Positions 24,905 through 33,068 of a stretch of 60,606 nt of DNA are shown here, one piece after another. The stretch is from Prosthecobacter sp. Its GTDB lineage: Bacteria > Verrucomicrobiota > Verrucomicrobiia > Verrucomicrobiales > Verrucomicrobiaceae. A program made the translations under genes and the position numbers. Every line of letters starts with the position of its first letter. The first letter of the stretch is position 1. Below the pieces are notes generated by a model. It saw only the letters and a list, made by a program, of their open reading frames with translations, was not told the DNA's origin and did no database searches. The DNA is taken from positions 1 to 60,606 of the forward strand of contig JAIPJY010000042.1 in NCBI GenBank assembly GCA_021733925.1, read 5' to 3'.

Positions 24905-25822
24905 ATGATGAGCGATTCGAGCACCACCGGCACGACACCCCAAGGGGGGGCCTTCCGCCATGGCCTGATGCTCGTCGTCGCGATTGCTTTTCTCACCGTG
25001 GTCGGACTGGTGCTGCCGCATGGCGACAGCGGGGAGGCATTTCGTGACTGGTTCATGGCGCACTCGGTCTTTCGCCCGCTCATCATTGCCTTGTGGGCAA
25101 TCGTGATCATCGAAGGCATCGCGGGCTTGTTTGTCACGAATGATGCCTGGCCTGCCCGTCTGAGGCGCCTGCTGCTGATCACTTTGCTGCCTCCGCTGCG
25201 CATGATCAGCGCCAGTAGCCAGCCACGCGGCTGGCTCTGGCTGCCCGGCATCGGCTGGAAGCCGGTGGGTGAGGAAACTTCGGAACAACTCGAGCAAAAG
25301 CTCGCGCTGCCGATGGTCATTCTCACCCTGCTGGTGCTTCCGGTGCTGGGAGCCGAACTCACCGGCGGCGAAACGCTGGAAAATCATCCGCGCATGGCGC
25401 TGGCGACGCATCTGACCACCTGCGTCATCTGGATCGGTTTCACAATGGAGTTCCTGTGGATGTTTGCAGCCGCTCCCGTCAAACTGACCTACTGCCTCAA
25501 AAACTGGATCAATCTTGTCATCATCCTGCTGCCGCTCGTCGCCTTCCTGAGGGTGCTGAACCTCTTCCGTTTCACGCGGATGCTGCGTGCTGGAAAGCTT
25601 CTGCGCGCGTACCGACTCCGGGGTCTCTGGACGCGGCTTTGGCGGCTGGCGTTGCTCTTCAATCTTCTTGAACGTCTGCAGCAGCGCGATCCAGCCAAGT
25701 ATTGTGCCGCTTTGGAGAAGAAGATTGGCGATCTCGAAGAAGAACTGGCCGAGCTTCAGGCCAAGCTGGCTGAGCACCGTGAAAAGGTCGTGCCAAGAGC
25801 TGTTGGAAATGAGGTGGAATGA
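24905..25822 (+). CDS. Voltage-sensor-like membrane protein with C-terminal coiled coil, no pore segment visible
   Basis: Read from the ATG at 24905 (305 residues). Hydrophobic helices lie near 20-38, 58-78, 140-160, 170-190 and 200-215. The last three units resemble S2-S3-S4 of voltage-gated channels: FTMEFLWMFAAAPVKL with Glu182 as in S2, KNWINLVIILLPL as in S3, then an S4-like helix with Arg222, Arg225, Arg228, Lys231, Arg234 and Arg237, a basic residue at every third position. A coiled coil (about 265-297, LEKKIGDLEEELAELQAKL) follows almost directly. No S5-pore-S6 or GYG filter is present. The usual S3 acidic residue is not evident. This layout recalls voltage-sensor-only proteins such as Hv1-type proton channels, but it could be a truncated or modified ion transporter. 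Function is inferred. Confidence 0.8.
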   Translation: MMSDSSTTGTTPQGGAFRHGLMLVVAIAFLTVVGLVLPHGDSGEAFRDWFMAHSVFRPLIIALWAIVIIEGIAGLFVTNDAWPARLRRLLLITLLPPLRMISASSQPRGWLWLPGIGWKPVGEETSEQLEQKLALPMVILTLLVLPVLGAELTGGETLENHPRMALATHLTTCVIWIGFTMEFLWMFAAAPVKLTYCLKNWINLVIILLPLVAFLRVLNLFRFTRMLRAGKLLRAYRLRGLWTRLWRLALLFNLLERLQQRDPAKYCAALEKKIGDLEEELAELQAKLAEHREKVVPRAVGNEVE

Positions 25823-25836
25823 GGGGCCGTGTGTTA

Positions 25837-26166
25837 ATTCTACTTTGGTAAGTTATCGGGGTTTGGGGGCTGGCGGAACGCTCTGAGCGCGGCGGAGCTT
25901 CTTGCAAACGCTGCTGGTGGACGTGGTGTGTGGCGAAGGCGCTGGGTTTGCTTTCCGATGATTGACGTCCGGTACCAGGGTAGCCTCGCTGAGGCTCGGC
26001 AACCCTTCGCTATGATGCGCAGTCCCGTTGGGACTGGTGTCAAGCGGAATGGGATGACGAAAGACAATGGCAACCTGCCAAGAACATTCCGCGGCGTAAG
26101 ATGTGATGCCGCAGGAAAAACCTCCCGATGGATTTTATGACCTCTGATAACTTACCAAAGTAGAAT
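25837..26166. repeat. Inverted-repeat element R4 with perfect 21-bp ends
   Basis: Bases 25837-25857 and 26146-26166 are exact reverse complements over 21 bp (left end begins ATTCTACTTTGGTAAGTTA). The interior is the core family (GCTGCTGGTGGACGTGG, TAGCCTCGCTGAGGCTCGGC, CTATGATGCGCAGTCCCG). The ends differ from those of R1, R2, R3 and R6. Confidence 0.8.
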
Positions 26167-26240
26167 GAAGAGCGGCTGCGATGGTTTTCGGAGGCAGCCA
26201 ATCGTACGATGGTTACCATGGATCCCAGCGGCAGAAGAGT

Positions 26241-26434
26241 GCGGCGGGGCGCGGTGCAGACGCTGCTGGAACCCGGCGTGGCATGGAGGAGTGCTGGGTT
26301 TGCTGACCCGGAATGGGGATGCAAACCCAGGGTCGCCTCGCTGAGGCTTCCTCCTTCGCTCTGCGAGCTTCGTAGGACACGCGGCTGACCCTGGGCTATA
26401 TTACGCAGCCCCTTCAGGGCTGGTGCGGAGCGGA
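26241..26434. repeat. Core-family repeat R5 with a central insertion
   Basis: It matches R1 at GCAGACGCTGCTGG, GGAGTGCTGGGTTTGCTGA and CTGGGCTATATTACGCAGCC, but has about 50 extra bases (26346-26390) between the two halves of the conserved palindromic part. No clear terminal inverted repeats were found. Confidence 0.55.
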
Positions 26435-26989
26435 GGGATGGGGCGAAAAGAAAACGGACCTGTGTTTTTGTGTGCCATCGCCAGGGTTGTATTGCCCTTC
26501 CGCAAAAGTCGTTTCCGGTTAGACAGGTCTGAGGTGCCTGATGTGAACTAAGAGAGATGAGGGCTCGGGGCGGGCAGGGACGCGCTGTGTGCGTCTCTGG
26601 AATTCTTCGCTCCAGTGGTGTTGCGCGGCGCCCACATCGCACTCAGCGCTTCACTTCCGGCGGTGTCTTTTTCTATCTCACGTGTATCGTGCTGGCGAAG
26701 GCTGCGAGGACGGCGCATCTTTTTGGATCGCCTGCGGGTGCCACAGACCCGAAAAGAGGGACGCGCACAACGCATCCCTACCAGTCTCGGAGCAGCGCGG
26801 CTGGAAGTGGCAGTTCGGAAATCAGTTTCGTAAAACGCTGTATCGCTGCGACTTGGATGGACTGGGCTGTACTCCGCAGCCCTTTCACCTTCGGAGTTGG
26901 TGAACAGCGGGAAGGCATCCGCAAAGTGGAAACTGCCTGTTTTCAGCGGGTCTTGTTCTCAGGAGTGATGGCCTGAACGCTTCCCCCGA

Positions 26990-27019
26990 TTGACACCCTT
27001 GCTGTCCGAGCATTATAAT
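26990..27019 (+). promoter_or_regulatory. Near-consensus sigma-70-type promoter
   Basis: A perfect -35 box TTGACA (26990-26995) and a perfect -10 box TATAAT (27014-27019) are separated by 18 bases. The expected transcription start, about 7 bases after the -10 box, falls at 27026-27027, on the ATG of the next gene. Confidence 0.75.
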
Positions 27020-27026
27020 TACCATA

Positions 27027-28520
27027 ATGCACGTTTCGGTTCTTATCTCTTCACTTCCAAGACTGCGTTCGCGCGTCTGGCTGCTGCCACTTCTGTGCGC
27101 TGCGCCGCTGGCATATGCCCAGCAGCTGCCACCCCAGATCGTCGAACAGGCGCTGCGTGAATCCCAGTCATTGGATCAGCGAGCCAAGCATGACAACTTC
27201 CAGGCGGCGGCCAAGTACTGGTATGCGAGCCGCAATCCGAAGCACGTCGAGGACATGGACGTGGCGCTCAAAAGTGTGATGCCTGCAGCCCTGCGGCTGT
27301 CACCCGTTGTTAACAATTTTCAATCCTGGGAAACGGCCCAGAAGTACAAGGCCTACCATGATGCAGGAGCCATCCTGCTCGCGAAAGCCTACACCTATCT
27401 CTACTTCGGCGAGGTCAAGAAAGCGGAGCCCGCGATCGAACTGATTGAAACGAAGTTTCCTTATGCGATGACGCTGGCGGAAAACCGTGATGTTCTCTGG
27501 GTCCGCGAAGCACTGCGCTACCATGAGCACTGCTGCATGCTGTATGCCGCGATGAGCCTGAAGGTGGTCGGGAAAATCCACTTTCCCCATGAACGTGACG
27601 AATTCGACGGTCCGAAGCAGCGCAAGGCCATCGAACACATGGCCGTGTTGCGCCTGCGTGAGGGCAACATTGAACGGCTGGAGCATTTCTTCAACGGCAT
27701 CAACCACAGCGAGCTGCAAACCTCCGGCGGCGACTGGGCGCTGGACATCATCATGGACGCGATGCGGCCGCTGGATCAGGATTCTCAAACTGAAGCTTCC
27801 TGGCGCGAGATTCATGACGCCATCAAGATCTGGCAGAAGCAGCTTCCGAACTCCGTTTTCGCGCGTCTCGCCGAGGCACGCTACCTTTTCCATTACTCGA
27901 TCTTTGAGGCCCAGCAGGGCGGCTCGTTTGCGACCATCCGTCAGGCATCCGAACGCGGCCTCGCTCTGATGCAGGATGTTCCCAAAACCAGCCCTGCCTG
28001 GTATGACACCATGATCCGGCTGCAATCCATCACTGGCAGACCGGCAGACGAAATCGCACCCGTATTTCAAGAGGGGCTGCGCAAATACCCTGACTACGCA
28101 CCGCTCGCCATCGTGCTAGGCCAGTGCTTCGTCAAAGGCGGTGAAACCGGTCGGCAGATCTGCGCTGAGATTCTTGAAGAACTGCAAAGCACCAACCAAG
28201 GCGGACTCGCGGCGCAGATGCTGCGCAAAATCTATTTCGACGGTGATTTTCCTGACATCCAGCCGCGCGTGAATCTGGACACTGTCGAGCTCGCCATTCG
28301 CGCCGCCGTGGTGAAATGGCCGGACAGCTACGAACTGCGCAGCGATCTCGGCCTGCTCGCCGTCACGATCGGGCGGCGTGCGCTGGCAGGTGAAATCATG
28401 AGTGGCATGGAGAACAAATGGTGCCGACGCACGTGGAGAGGGCGCGAGGACATCGCGATCATGCTCACGGCGTCCCCGACTCCGCCACGAGTCGAGCCTA
28501 CGCGCACCACTTCTTTGTAG
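27027..28520 (+). CDS. Secreted TPR-like hypothetical protein
   Basis: The 497-residue protein starts at 27027; the next Met is about 75 residues further, so no other ATG start would keep the signal peptide (RSRVWLLPLLCAAPLAYAQ). The mature part is helical and resembles TPR/SEL1-like scaffolds (KAYTYLYFGEVKKAEPAIELIE, FARLAEARYLFHYSIFEAQQ and others). It may belong to the DUF4034-type group, but that is a weak impression. The last 20 residues (SPTPPRVEPTRTT) look unlike the rest and abut repeat R6, so the original C-terminus may have been replaced when the repeat arrived. Transcription is probably from the strong promoter directly upstream, without a leader. Confidence 0.8.
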   Translation: MHVSVLISSLPRLRSRVWLLPLLCAAPLAYAQQLPPQIVEQALRESQSLDQRAKHDNFQAAAKYWYASRNPKHVEDMDVALKSVMPAALRLSPVVNNFQSWETAQKYKAYHDAGAILLAKAYTYLYFGEVKKAEPAIELIETKFPYAMTLAENRDVLWVREALRYHEHCCMLYAAMSLKVVGKIHFPHERDEFDGPKQRKAIEHMAVLRLREGNIERLEHFFNGINHSELQTSGGDWALDIIMDAMRPLDQDSQTEASWREIHDAIKIWQKQLPNSVFARLAEARYLFHYSIFEAQQGGSFATIRQASERGLALMQDVPKTSPAWYDTMIRLQSITGRPADEIAPVFQEGLRKYPDYAPLAIVLGQCFVKGGETGRQICAEILEELQSTNQGGLAAQMLRKIYFDGDFPDIQPRVNLDTVELAIRAAVVKWPDSYELRSDLGLLAVTIGRRALAGEIMSGMENKWCRRTWRGREDIAIMLTASPTPPRVEPTRTTSL

Positions 28521-29104
28521 AGTCAGGGGTGAATGGCACTCAGTTAAGGCGCGATGATCGTGAGTTTTGGAGCTGGCGACACGCCCTTGGTGTGGCGGCG
28601 CTTATTGCAGCCGCTGCTGGTGGGCGTGGGATGTGGCGGTGTGCTGGGTTTGCTTTCCAGAATGATCGCATGTTTACCAGGGTAGCCTCGCCAAGGCTCG
28701 GCAACCCTTCGCTATGATACGAAGCCCCTTTGGGGCTTCGTTTGTGGCGCGGGGCGGAGTAATGCGGGGCGGAGTGGTGGAAGAGATAGGGATTCCAGCA
28801 AGAAAGTGCTGAGTTCCTGGGCTGTGTTTGAAAACTCTCGGGGGGGGCGTGTTCCGGCGAAGCAAGGGTGTCTTCTTGCTCCGCGAGTGGTGCTGAGCAT
28901 TCGCAGGGAAAATGTGTGTGTGGACTGCTGAGGTGGATGGGATGCGGCGGGAGCGCTGGGCTCATCTCGCGGGAGCGAGATGGCTACTTTGCTGGCGCAC
29001 TCGCGCGCATGCCAAGAGCTTTCCTCCCGCTTTTCAAACACGGCCTAGGGTCACGGACTGACGACAACCTGCCATCACTGAGTGCCATTCATGCCAGGGG
29101 TAGA
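28521..29104. other. 584-bp intergenic region filled by repeat element R6
   Basis: No gene is supported. R6 covers 28529-29090. Confidence 0.65.
28529..29090. repeat. Inverted-repeat element R6, long form of R1
   Basis: The left end GAATGGCACTCAGTTAAGG matches R1 and the right end retains ACTGAGTGCCATTC. The core is present, and both it and R1 share GGTCACGGACTGACG near the right end. R6 has about 240 extra bases, including GTGGAAGAGATAGGGATTCC, also seen in R1. Confidence 0.75.
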
Positions 29105-29785
29105 TTACTGCCCGAGGCTCAGGTATTCGCGCACGGTGTGGTTCATCGCCCGGCGCGCTGGTGGGAAACATTGAGCCACTTTTTCGAAGGTTTCCTCCAT
29201 GGCAAACTCATCCGCCAGCACGTGCTTGCGGGCGGCATCGAGGTGGCTGACGACCACCTGCTCGTAGTAGTCCACATCCGGTGCGCCACGCCGTGCGGCA
29301 CGGCGGTGCAGGAAGTCAGGATAGAGGCAGGTCAGAACCAGAAACTGGTTTGCACACTGCACATGCAGGAAGAACTTGTGATGCCGGCTGGCGTTCTCGA
29401 TCGCCTCCAGATAGTCCACGCTGTAAAGGCTGTCGATGCTGTGATTGATGTCCTCCGGGCCCTTCGTCGGAGAGCAGCCGAAGTCTGCGCAGACCACGGC
29501 CATGTAGTCCGCCACGGCGATCTCCTTGATGCCAAACTCCTTCAGGGAATGGCGCACCACGAGGAAGAAGAACAGCTCCGGCGAGAGCATCGTCGCTTTG
29601 CGTGATACGATCGCGGCATCGAAGAGCTTGTCGTTGTCGAGGATGATCGGGACCGCGTCCGGATCGTCCATCATCGCCTTGAAGCCCTCCTTGCCGCGCT
29701 CGGACAGCGCCAGGGTGTCTCGAATGAAATTCCAATCCGTTGGGGTGAAACGGAACCAGCAGCCCGGGCGAGGAAAGCGCGTCAT
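29105..29785 (-). CDS. Conserved-looking hypothetical protein, 226 aa
   Basis: The ATG at 29785 is preferred because it opens with MTRFPRPGCWFRF, whereas the earlier Met at 29821 adds twelve unconvincing residues. The protein appears soluble and mostly helical, with three or four Cys and a conserved-looking segment HHKFFLHVQCANQFLVLTCLYPDFL. No domain is recognised. It is divergent from rph across 152 bases. Confidence 0.78.
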   Translation of the reverse strand: MTRFPRPGCWFRFTPTDWNFIRDTLALSERGKEGFKAMMDDPDAVPIILDNDKLFDAAIVSRKATMLSPELFFFLVVRHSLKEFGIKEIAVADYMAVVCADFGCSPTKGPEDINHSIDSLYSVDYLEAIENASRHHKFFLHVQCANQFLVLTCLYPDFLHRRAARRGAPDVDYYEQVVVSHLDAARKHVLADEFAMEETFEKVAQCFPPARRAMNHTVREYLSLGQ

Positions 29786-29937
29786 GGAGATTAAGTTTGA
29801 ACTGTCAGCTATGTTTAGCATAACGAATGCCAGTTAAGTTAAAGCTTTGGACGGAGGGCTTTGAAGGTTTGTTCAATTGCTTCATCACAGCCTTATAAAA
29901 GGCTTTGGCGCGCCCGTGCTTCGTGCTAAGCACCGGC

Positions 29938-30723
29938 ATGCCCAGAACCGACGGCCGCACCCCAGACCAGCTCCGCAAAATCGAATACGTCCTCGACGTC
30001 GCCCCGCACGCCGCGGGCTCCGTCCTCATCGCCTTTGGCAACACCCGTGTCATCTGCACGGCCTGCATCAATGAGGAGGTGCCGCGCTGGATGAAGGTTC
30101 AAAATGTCAAAGGCGGCTGGCTCACGGCCGAGTACTCGATGCTCCCCTACTCCACGCTGGAGCGCAAAGACCGCGAAAGCTCACGCGGCAGGCCCGATGG
30201 GCGCAGCACGGAAATTCAACGTCTGATTGGCCGCAGCCTGCGTGCTGTCGTGGATCTGGAAAAACTTGGCCCCCGCACCCTGTGCGTGGATTGTGACGTG
30301 CTGCAGGCAGATGGTGGCACGCGAACGGCCTCCATTACCGGGGCCTGTATTGCCGTCGCCATCGCCTTCAACCGCCTGCTCGAAAAAGGCAAGATCACCC
30401 GCCAGCCGCTCAAGAAGAAGCTCGCGGCCGTCAGCGTGGGCATTGTCAACGGAGAGACTCTCCTCGACCTCAACTACAAAGAAGACGCCGCCGCCGATGT
30501 GGACAGCAACATCGTCCTTACTGAAGACGGCGAGTTTGTCGAAATTCAGGGCAGTGGTGAAGAAGCGACCTTCACCGAGGCGCAGCTGCATTCCATGCTG
30601 GAATACGGCCGCAAAGGCATCAAGGAGCTCCTCACCATTCAAGACGAAGCCATCGCCAGCGCAATGAAACCTGCTGAAGGCAAGGATTTGCAAAAGCTGG
30701 CTGAATTCTTTGGCAAACGCTGA
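29938..30723 (+). CDS. rph: Ribonuclease PH
   Basis: The ATG at 29938 gives 261 residues starting PRTDGRTPDQLRKI, the expected RNase PH N-terminus. Hallmarks are GNTRVICTA, PRWMKVQNVKGGWLTAEYSMLP, the phosphate-binding RGRPDGRSTEIQRLIGRSLR, the active-site region CDVLQADGGTRTASITGA and the end DLNYKEDAAADVDSNIVLTE. The enzyme is a cytoplasmic phosphorolytic 3'-5' exoribonuclease that trims tRNA 3' ends. Length is normal for the family, slightly long through a C-terminal helix. A small hairpin (29916-29933) lies just before the start codon. Confidence 0.97.
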   Translation: MPRTDGRTPDQLRKIEYVLDVAPHAAGSVLIAFGNTRVICTACINEEVPRWMKVQNVKGGWLTAEYSMLPYSTLERKDRESSRGRPDGRSTEIQRLIGRSLRAVVDLEKLGPRTLCVDCDVLQADGGTRTASITGACIAVAIAFNRLLEKGKITRQPLKKKLAAVSVGIVNGETLLDLNYKEDAAADVDSNIVLTEDGEFVEIQGSGEEATFTEAQLHSMLEYGRKGIKELLTIQDEAIASAMKPAEGKDLQKLAEFFGKR

Positions 30724-30733
30724 GTGAGGCGGA

Positions 30734-30805
30734 GTTGACGGTCGTTTACAGTTGTTGACCGTGGTTTGGCCAAACCATCGTCAGCAATCGTAAACAACAG
30801 TCAAC
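30734..30805. repeat. 72-bp imperfect palindrome between rph and the deacetylase gene
   Basis: Two arms of 36 bases, starting GTTGACGGTCGTTTAC on the left and mirrored by GTAAACAACAGTCAAC on the right, are about 80 percent complementary. The centre, GGTTTGGCCAAACC (30763-30776), is a perfect 14-bp palindrome. There is no T-run after it, so it is not a typical intrinsic terminator. Confidence 0.75.
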
Positions 30806-30820
30806 CAGCGTACTCTCTGC

Positions 30821-31756
30821 ATGACGGCTCTGCTTCTTGATCCCATTTACCAGCAGCATGACCCGGGGCCGGGGCATCCGGAGAGTGTGAAGCGCCATGT
30901 GGCGATCACCCAGGCGCTGACGGATTCGGGCCTTGTTGGCAAAACAGAGGCGATTGCGCCGCGTGAGGCGACGGTGGATGAACTCGCGCTGTGCCATGAT
31001 CGGGGGTACATCGCCACGGCCAAAAAGGATGTGGAAGGTGGCCTCGATGACTTGAGCACTGGAGACACCTCCATCTGCGCCAGATCCTATGACGTGGCGG
31101 TGCAGGCTGTCGGCGGTGTTTTGAATGCCGTGGATGCTGTCTTTGCTGGGAAGGTCAAAAATGCCTTCTGCGCTGTGCGACCGCCCGGACACCATGCGCG
31201 ACCTGCGCAGGGCATGGGGTTCTGCCTGTTCAACAACATCGCCATCGCCGCGCGACACGCGCAGAAGCAGCATGGCGCGCAGAAGATTGCCATTGTTGAT
31301 TGGGACGTGCATCATGGCAATGGCACGCAGGACATCTTCTATGAGGATGGCAGTGTGCTGTTTTGCAGCACGCACCAGAGCCCGCTGTACCCGTTCACCG
31401 GCCACGCCAATGAGACAGGCACGGGCAAAGGTTTGGGAAGCACGCTGAATCTCCCCTTCCCCGCCCGCACGGGCATGAGCACCCTCGGTGCTGCATTCAC
31501 GGACCGTCTGCTGCCCGCCATCGACACGTTCAAACCGGACCTCATTCTCATCTCTGCCGGCTTTGATTCCCGCATCGATGATCCTCTGGGTCAGTTTCGC
31601 CTCACGGATGAGGATTTCGTCGAGCTGACCAAGCTCCTGCTCGAATCCGCGAAAACGCACTGTCAGAGCCGCCTCGTCTCCCTCCTTGAAGGCGGTTACA
31701 ACCTGCAGGGGCTCGCCAGCGCGGTGACGCATCACGTGCAAACACTCGCTGGATAG
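30821..31756 (+). CDS. Histone-deacetylase-family hydrolase
   Basis: A 311-residue zinc-dependent deacetylase of the HDAC/acetylpolyamine amidohydrolase superfamily. RPPGHHARP holds the catalytic His124-His125 pair. DWDVHHGNGTQ supplies zinc ligands Asp162 and His164, and ISAGFDSR supplies Asp249. LEGGYNLQ carries the catalytic Tyr. Bacterial members deacetylate lysine, polyamines or acetylated secondary metabolites; which one cannot be told here. The full catalytic set argues for an active enzyme. Confidence 0.95.
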   Translation: MTALLLDPIYQQHDPGPGHPESVKRHVAITQALTDSGLVGKTEAIAPREATVDELALCHDRGYIATAKKDVEGGLDDLSTGDTSICARSYDVAVQAVGGVLNAVDAVFAGKVKNAFCAVRPPGHHARPAQGMGFCLFNNIAIAARHAQKQHGAQKIAIVDWDVHHGNGTQDIFYEDGSVLFCSTHQSPLYPFTGHANETGTGKGLGSTLNLPFPARTGMSTLGAAFTDRLLPAIDTFKPDLILISAGFDSRIDDPLGQFRLTDEDFVELTKLLLESAKTHCQSRLVSLLEGGYNLQGLASAVTHHVQTLAG

Positions 31757-31803
31757 GAAGAAACCCCAAGTTTCTGTGGCGTTGACAGTTTATTTACACA
31801 AGC

Positions 31804-31827
31804 CGTCCTTGTCAGGACGCCTGTTTT
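31804..31827 (+). terminator. Weak terminator-like hairpin after the deacetylase gene
   Basis: CGTCCT (31804-31809) pairs with AGGACG (31814-31819), loop TGTC, then GCCTGTTTTCTG, a weak T tract. It would separate the deacetylase from the MoxR operon. Confidence 0.4.
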
Positions 31828-31861
31828 CTGGTGGCATGTCTCAGCATTCCTAAAATCACCT

Positions 31862-32869
31862 ATGTCCAACTCTCCGCTCCCGCAAGACGACGTCGCCGCC
31901 ATTGATGAGCTTCGTAAAGTTTACGTCCAGCTCTGCAATGAGCTGAAGAAGATCATCGTCGGCCAGGAGAAGGTCGTCGAGCAGCTTGCCATCTGCCTGT
32001 TTGCGCGCGGTCATGCGCTGCTCATGGGCGTGCCGGGTCTGGCCAAGACGCTGCTGATCTCTCGGCTCGCTGAAACGATGTCGCTCAGCTTCAGTCGCAT
32101 TCAGTTCACGCCTGATTTGATGCCGATGGACATCACCGGCACTGACATCTTGCAGGAGCTGCCCGGCGGGAAGCGTGCCTTCGAATTCGCCAAAGGGCCG
32201 GTGTTTGCGAACATTGTCCTCGCGGATGAAATCAACCGCGCCCCTGCCAAGACCCAGGCGGCCATGCTGGAGGCCATGCAGGAGCACAAAGTCACCGTCG
32301 CTGGACGCACCTACACGCTGGATTCGCCGTTCTTCGTTCTCGCCACGCAGAATCCCATCGAGCAGGAGGGGACCTACCCGCTGCCGGAAGCGCAGCTCGA
32401 CCGTTTCATGTTCATGATTGGCGTCGATTATCCGAGCCGCGATGAGGAGATCGCCATTGCCCGCACCACCACGGGTGCGAGCCTGCCCAAGCTTGAGCAC
32501 ATTCTTCACGGACCGAAGGTCATCGCCTTCCAGGAACTTGTCCGCCGTGTGCCGGTGCCGGATCATATCTATGAGTTTGCTGTTGATCTTGTGCGCAAGA
32601 CCCGCCCTGCCAGCAGCGAAGCGCCCGCGTGGCTGAAGCCTTTGGTGAGCTGGGGTGCTGGCCCGCGGGCGGTGCAGTATTTGATCCTGGGTGCCAAAGC
32701 GCGGGCAGCTTTGTACGGCAGCTACATGGTGCGCATGGAGGACATCATGGAAGTGGCTGAGCCGGTGCTGAGGCATCGTGTGATGACGACGTTTACGGCA
32801 GAGAGCGATGGCATTAGCAGCAGGGATGTGGCGAAGAGGCTGGTGGAGGAACTGGCGAAGGCGGGGTGA
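31862..32869 (+). CDS. MoxR-family AAA+ ATPase
   Basis: A 335-residue protein starting just after TCACCT, with no Shine-Dalgarno site. GVPGLAKT (residues 56-63) is the Walker A motif and VLADEINRAP (Asp123, Glu124) Walker B. The MoxR-specific FTPDLMPMDITG and ATQNPIEQEGTYPLPEAQLDRF are complete. MoxR ATPases are chaperones that assemble or insert metal ions into partner proteins, acting with the von Willebrand factor A (vWA) proteins encoded next to them. Here it heads the long operon to 49.5 kb. Confidence 0.96.
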   Translation: MSNSPLPQDDVAAIDELRKVYVQLCNELKKIIVGQEKVVEQLAICLFARGHALLMGVPGLAKTLLISRLAETMSLSFSRIQFTPDLMPMDITGTDILQELPGGKRAFEFAKGPVFANIVLADEINRAPAKTQAAMLEAMQEHKVTVAGRTYTLDSPFFVLATQNPIEQEGTYPLPEAQLDRFMFMIGVDYPSRDEEIAIARTTTGASLPKLEHILHGPKVIAFQELVRRVPVPDHIYEFAVDLVRKTRPASSEAPAWLKPLVSWGAGPRAVQYLILGAKARAALYGSYMVRMEDIMEVAEPVLRHRVMTTFTAESDGISSRDVAKRLVEELAKAG

Positions 32870-32933
32870 TTTTGTCTTTCAGAGTCGTCCTCGTTCTCGT
32901 TTTCCTACTCGTCCTTGATCAAATCGCGCCGTT

Positions 32934-33068
32934 ATGCCCACCAGCATCCAATTCGACCATGAGAAACTCGAAGTGTATCAACTCGATCGCACCAGTTCTT
33001 GTACCGTGGTGAATTCGGCGTCGACAGGATTGCGGATGAAAGATGGAGGTTACGACCATGGCATCTGA
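32934..33068 (+). pseudogene. Remnant of a four-helix-bundle (23S rRNA intervening-sequence-type) protein gene
   Basis: The first 17 codons, MPTSIQFDHEKLEVYQL, match the usual N-terminus of small four-helix-bundle proteins (IVP family), which continue as a helix. Here the similarity ends abruptly after YQL and the remaining 27 codons do not continue the fold. The upstream stretch (32886-32915) is a CTCGT-type purine/pyrimidine tract of the kind found near such genes. The frame overlaps the start of the DUF58 gene. I read it as an internally deleted insertion scar. Confidence 0.55.

Larger units (their letters stand above)
25823..27026. other. 1.2-kb intergenic region with repeats R4 and R5
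   Basis: R4 (25837-26166) and R5 (26241-26434) occupy the first half. From 26435 to about 26985 I see no gene that I can support: short frames there have poor codon character and overlap degenerate core-family sequence (for example GGGCTGTACTCCGCAGCCCT at 26866). The last 40 bases hold a promoter for the next gene. Confidence 0.65.

Noticed and set aside
26557-26976. Open frames of 100-139 codons between R5 and the promoter
   Set aside because: They overlap each other in three frames, lack membrane, signal or domain character and run through degenerate core-family repeat.
22878-31861. tRNA genes or small structured RNAs in the intergenic gaps
   Set aside because: I saw no cloverleaf with conserved GTTC-A-A loop or CCA end. 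The hairpins present belong to the inverted-repeat elements.
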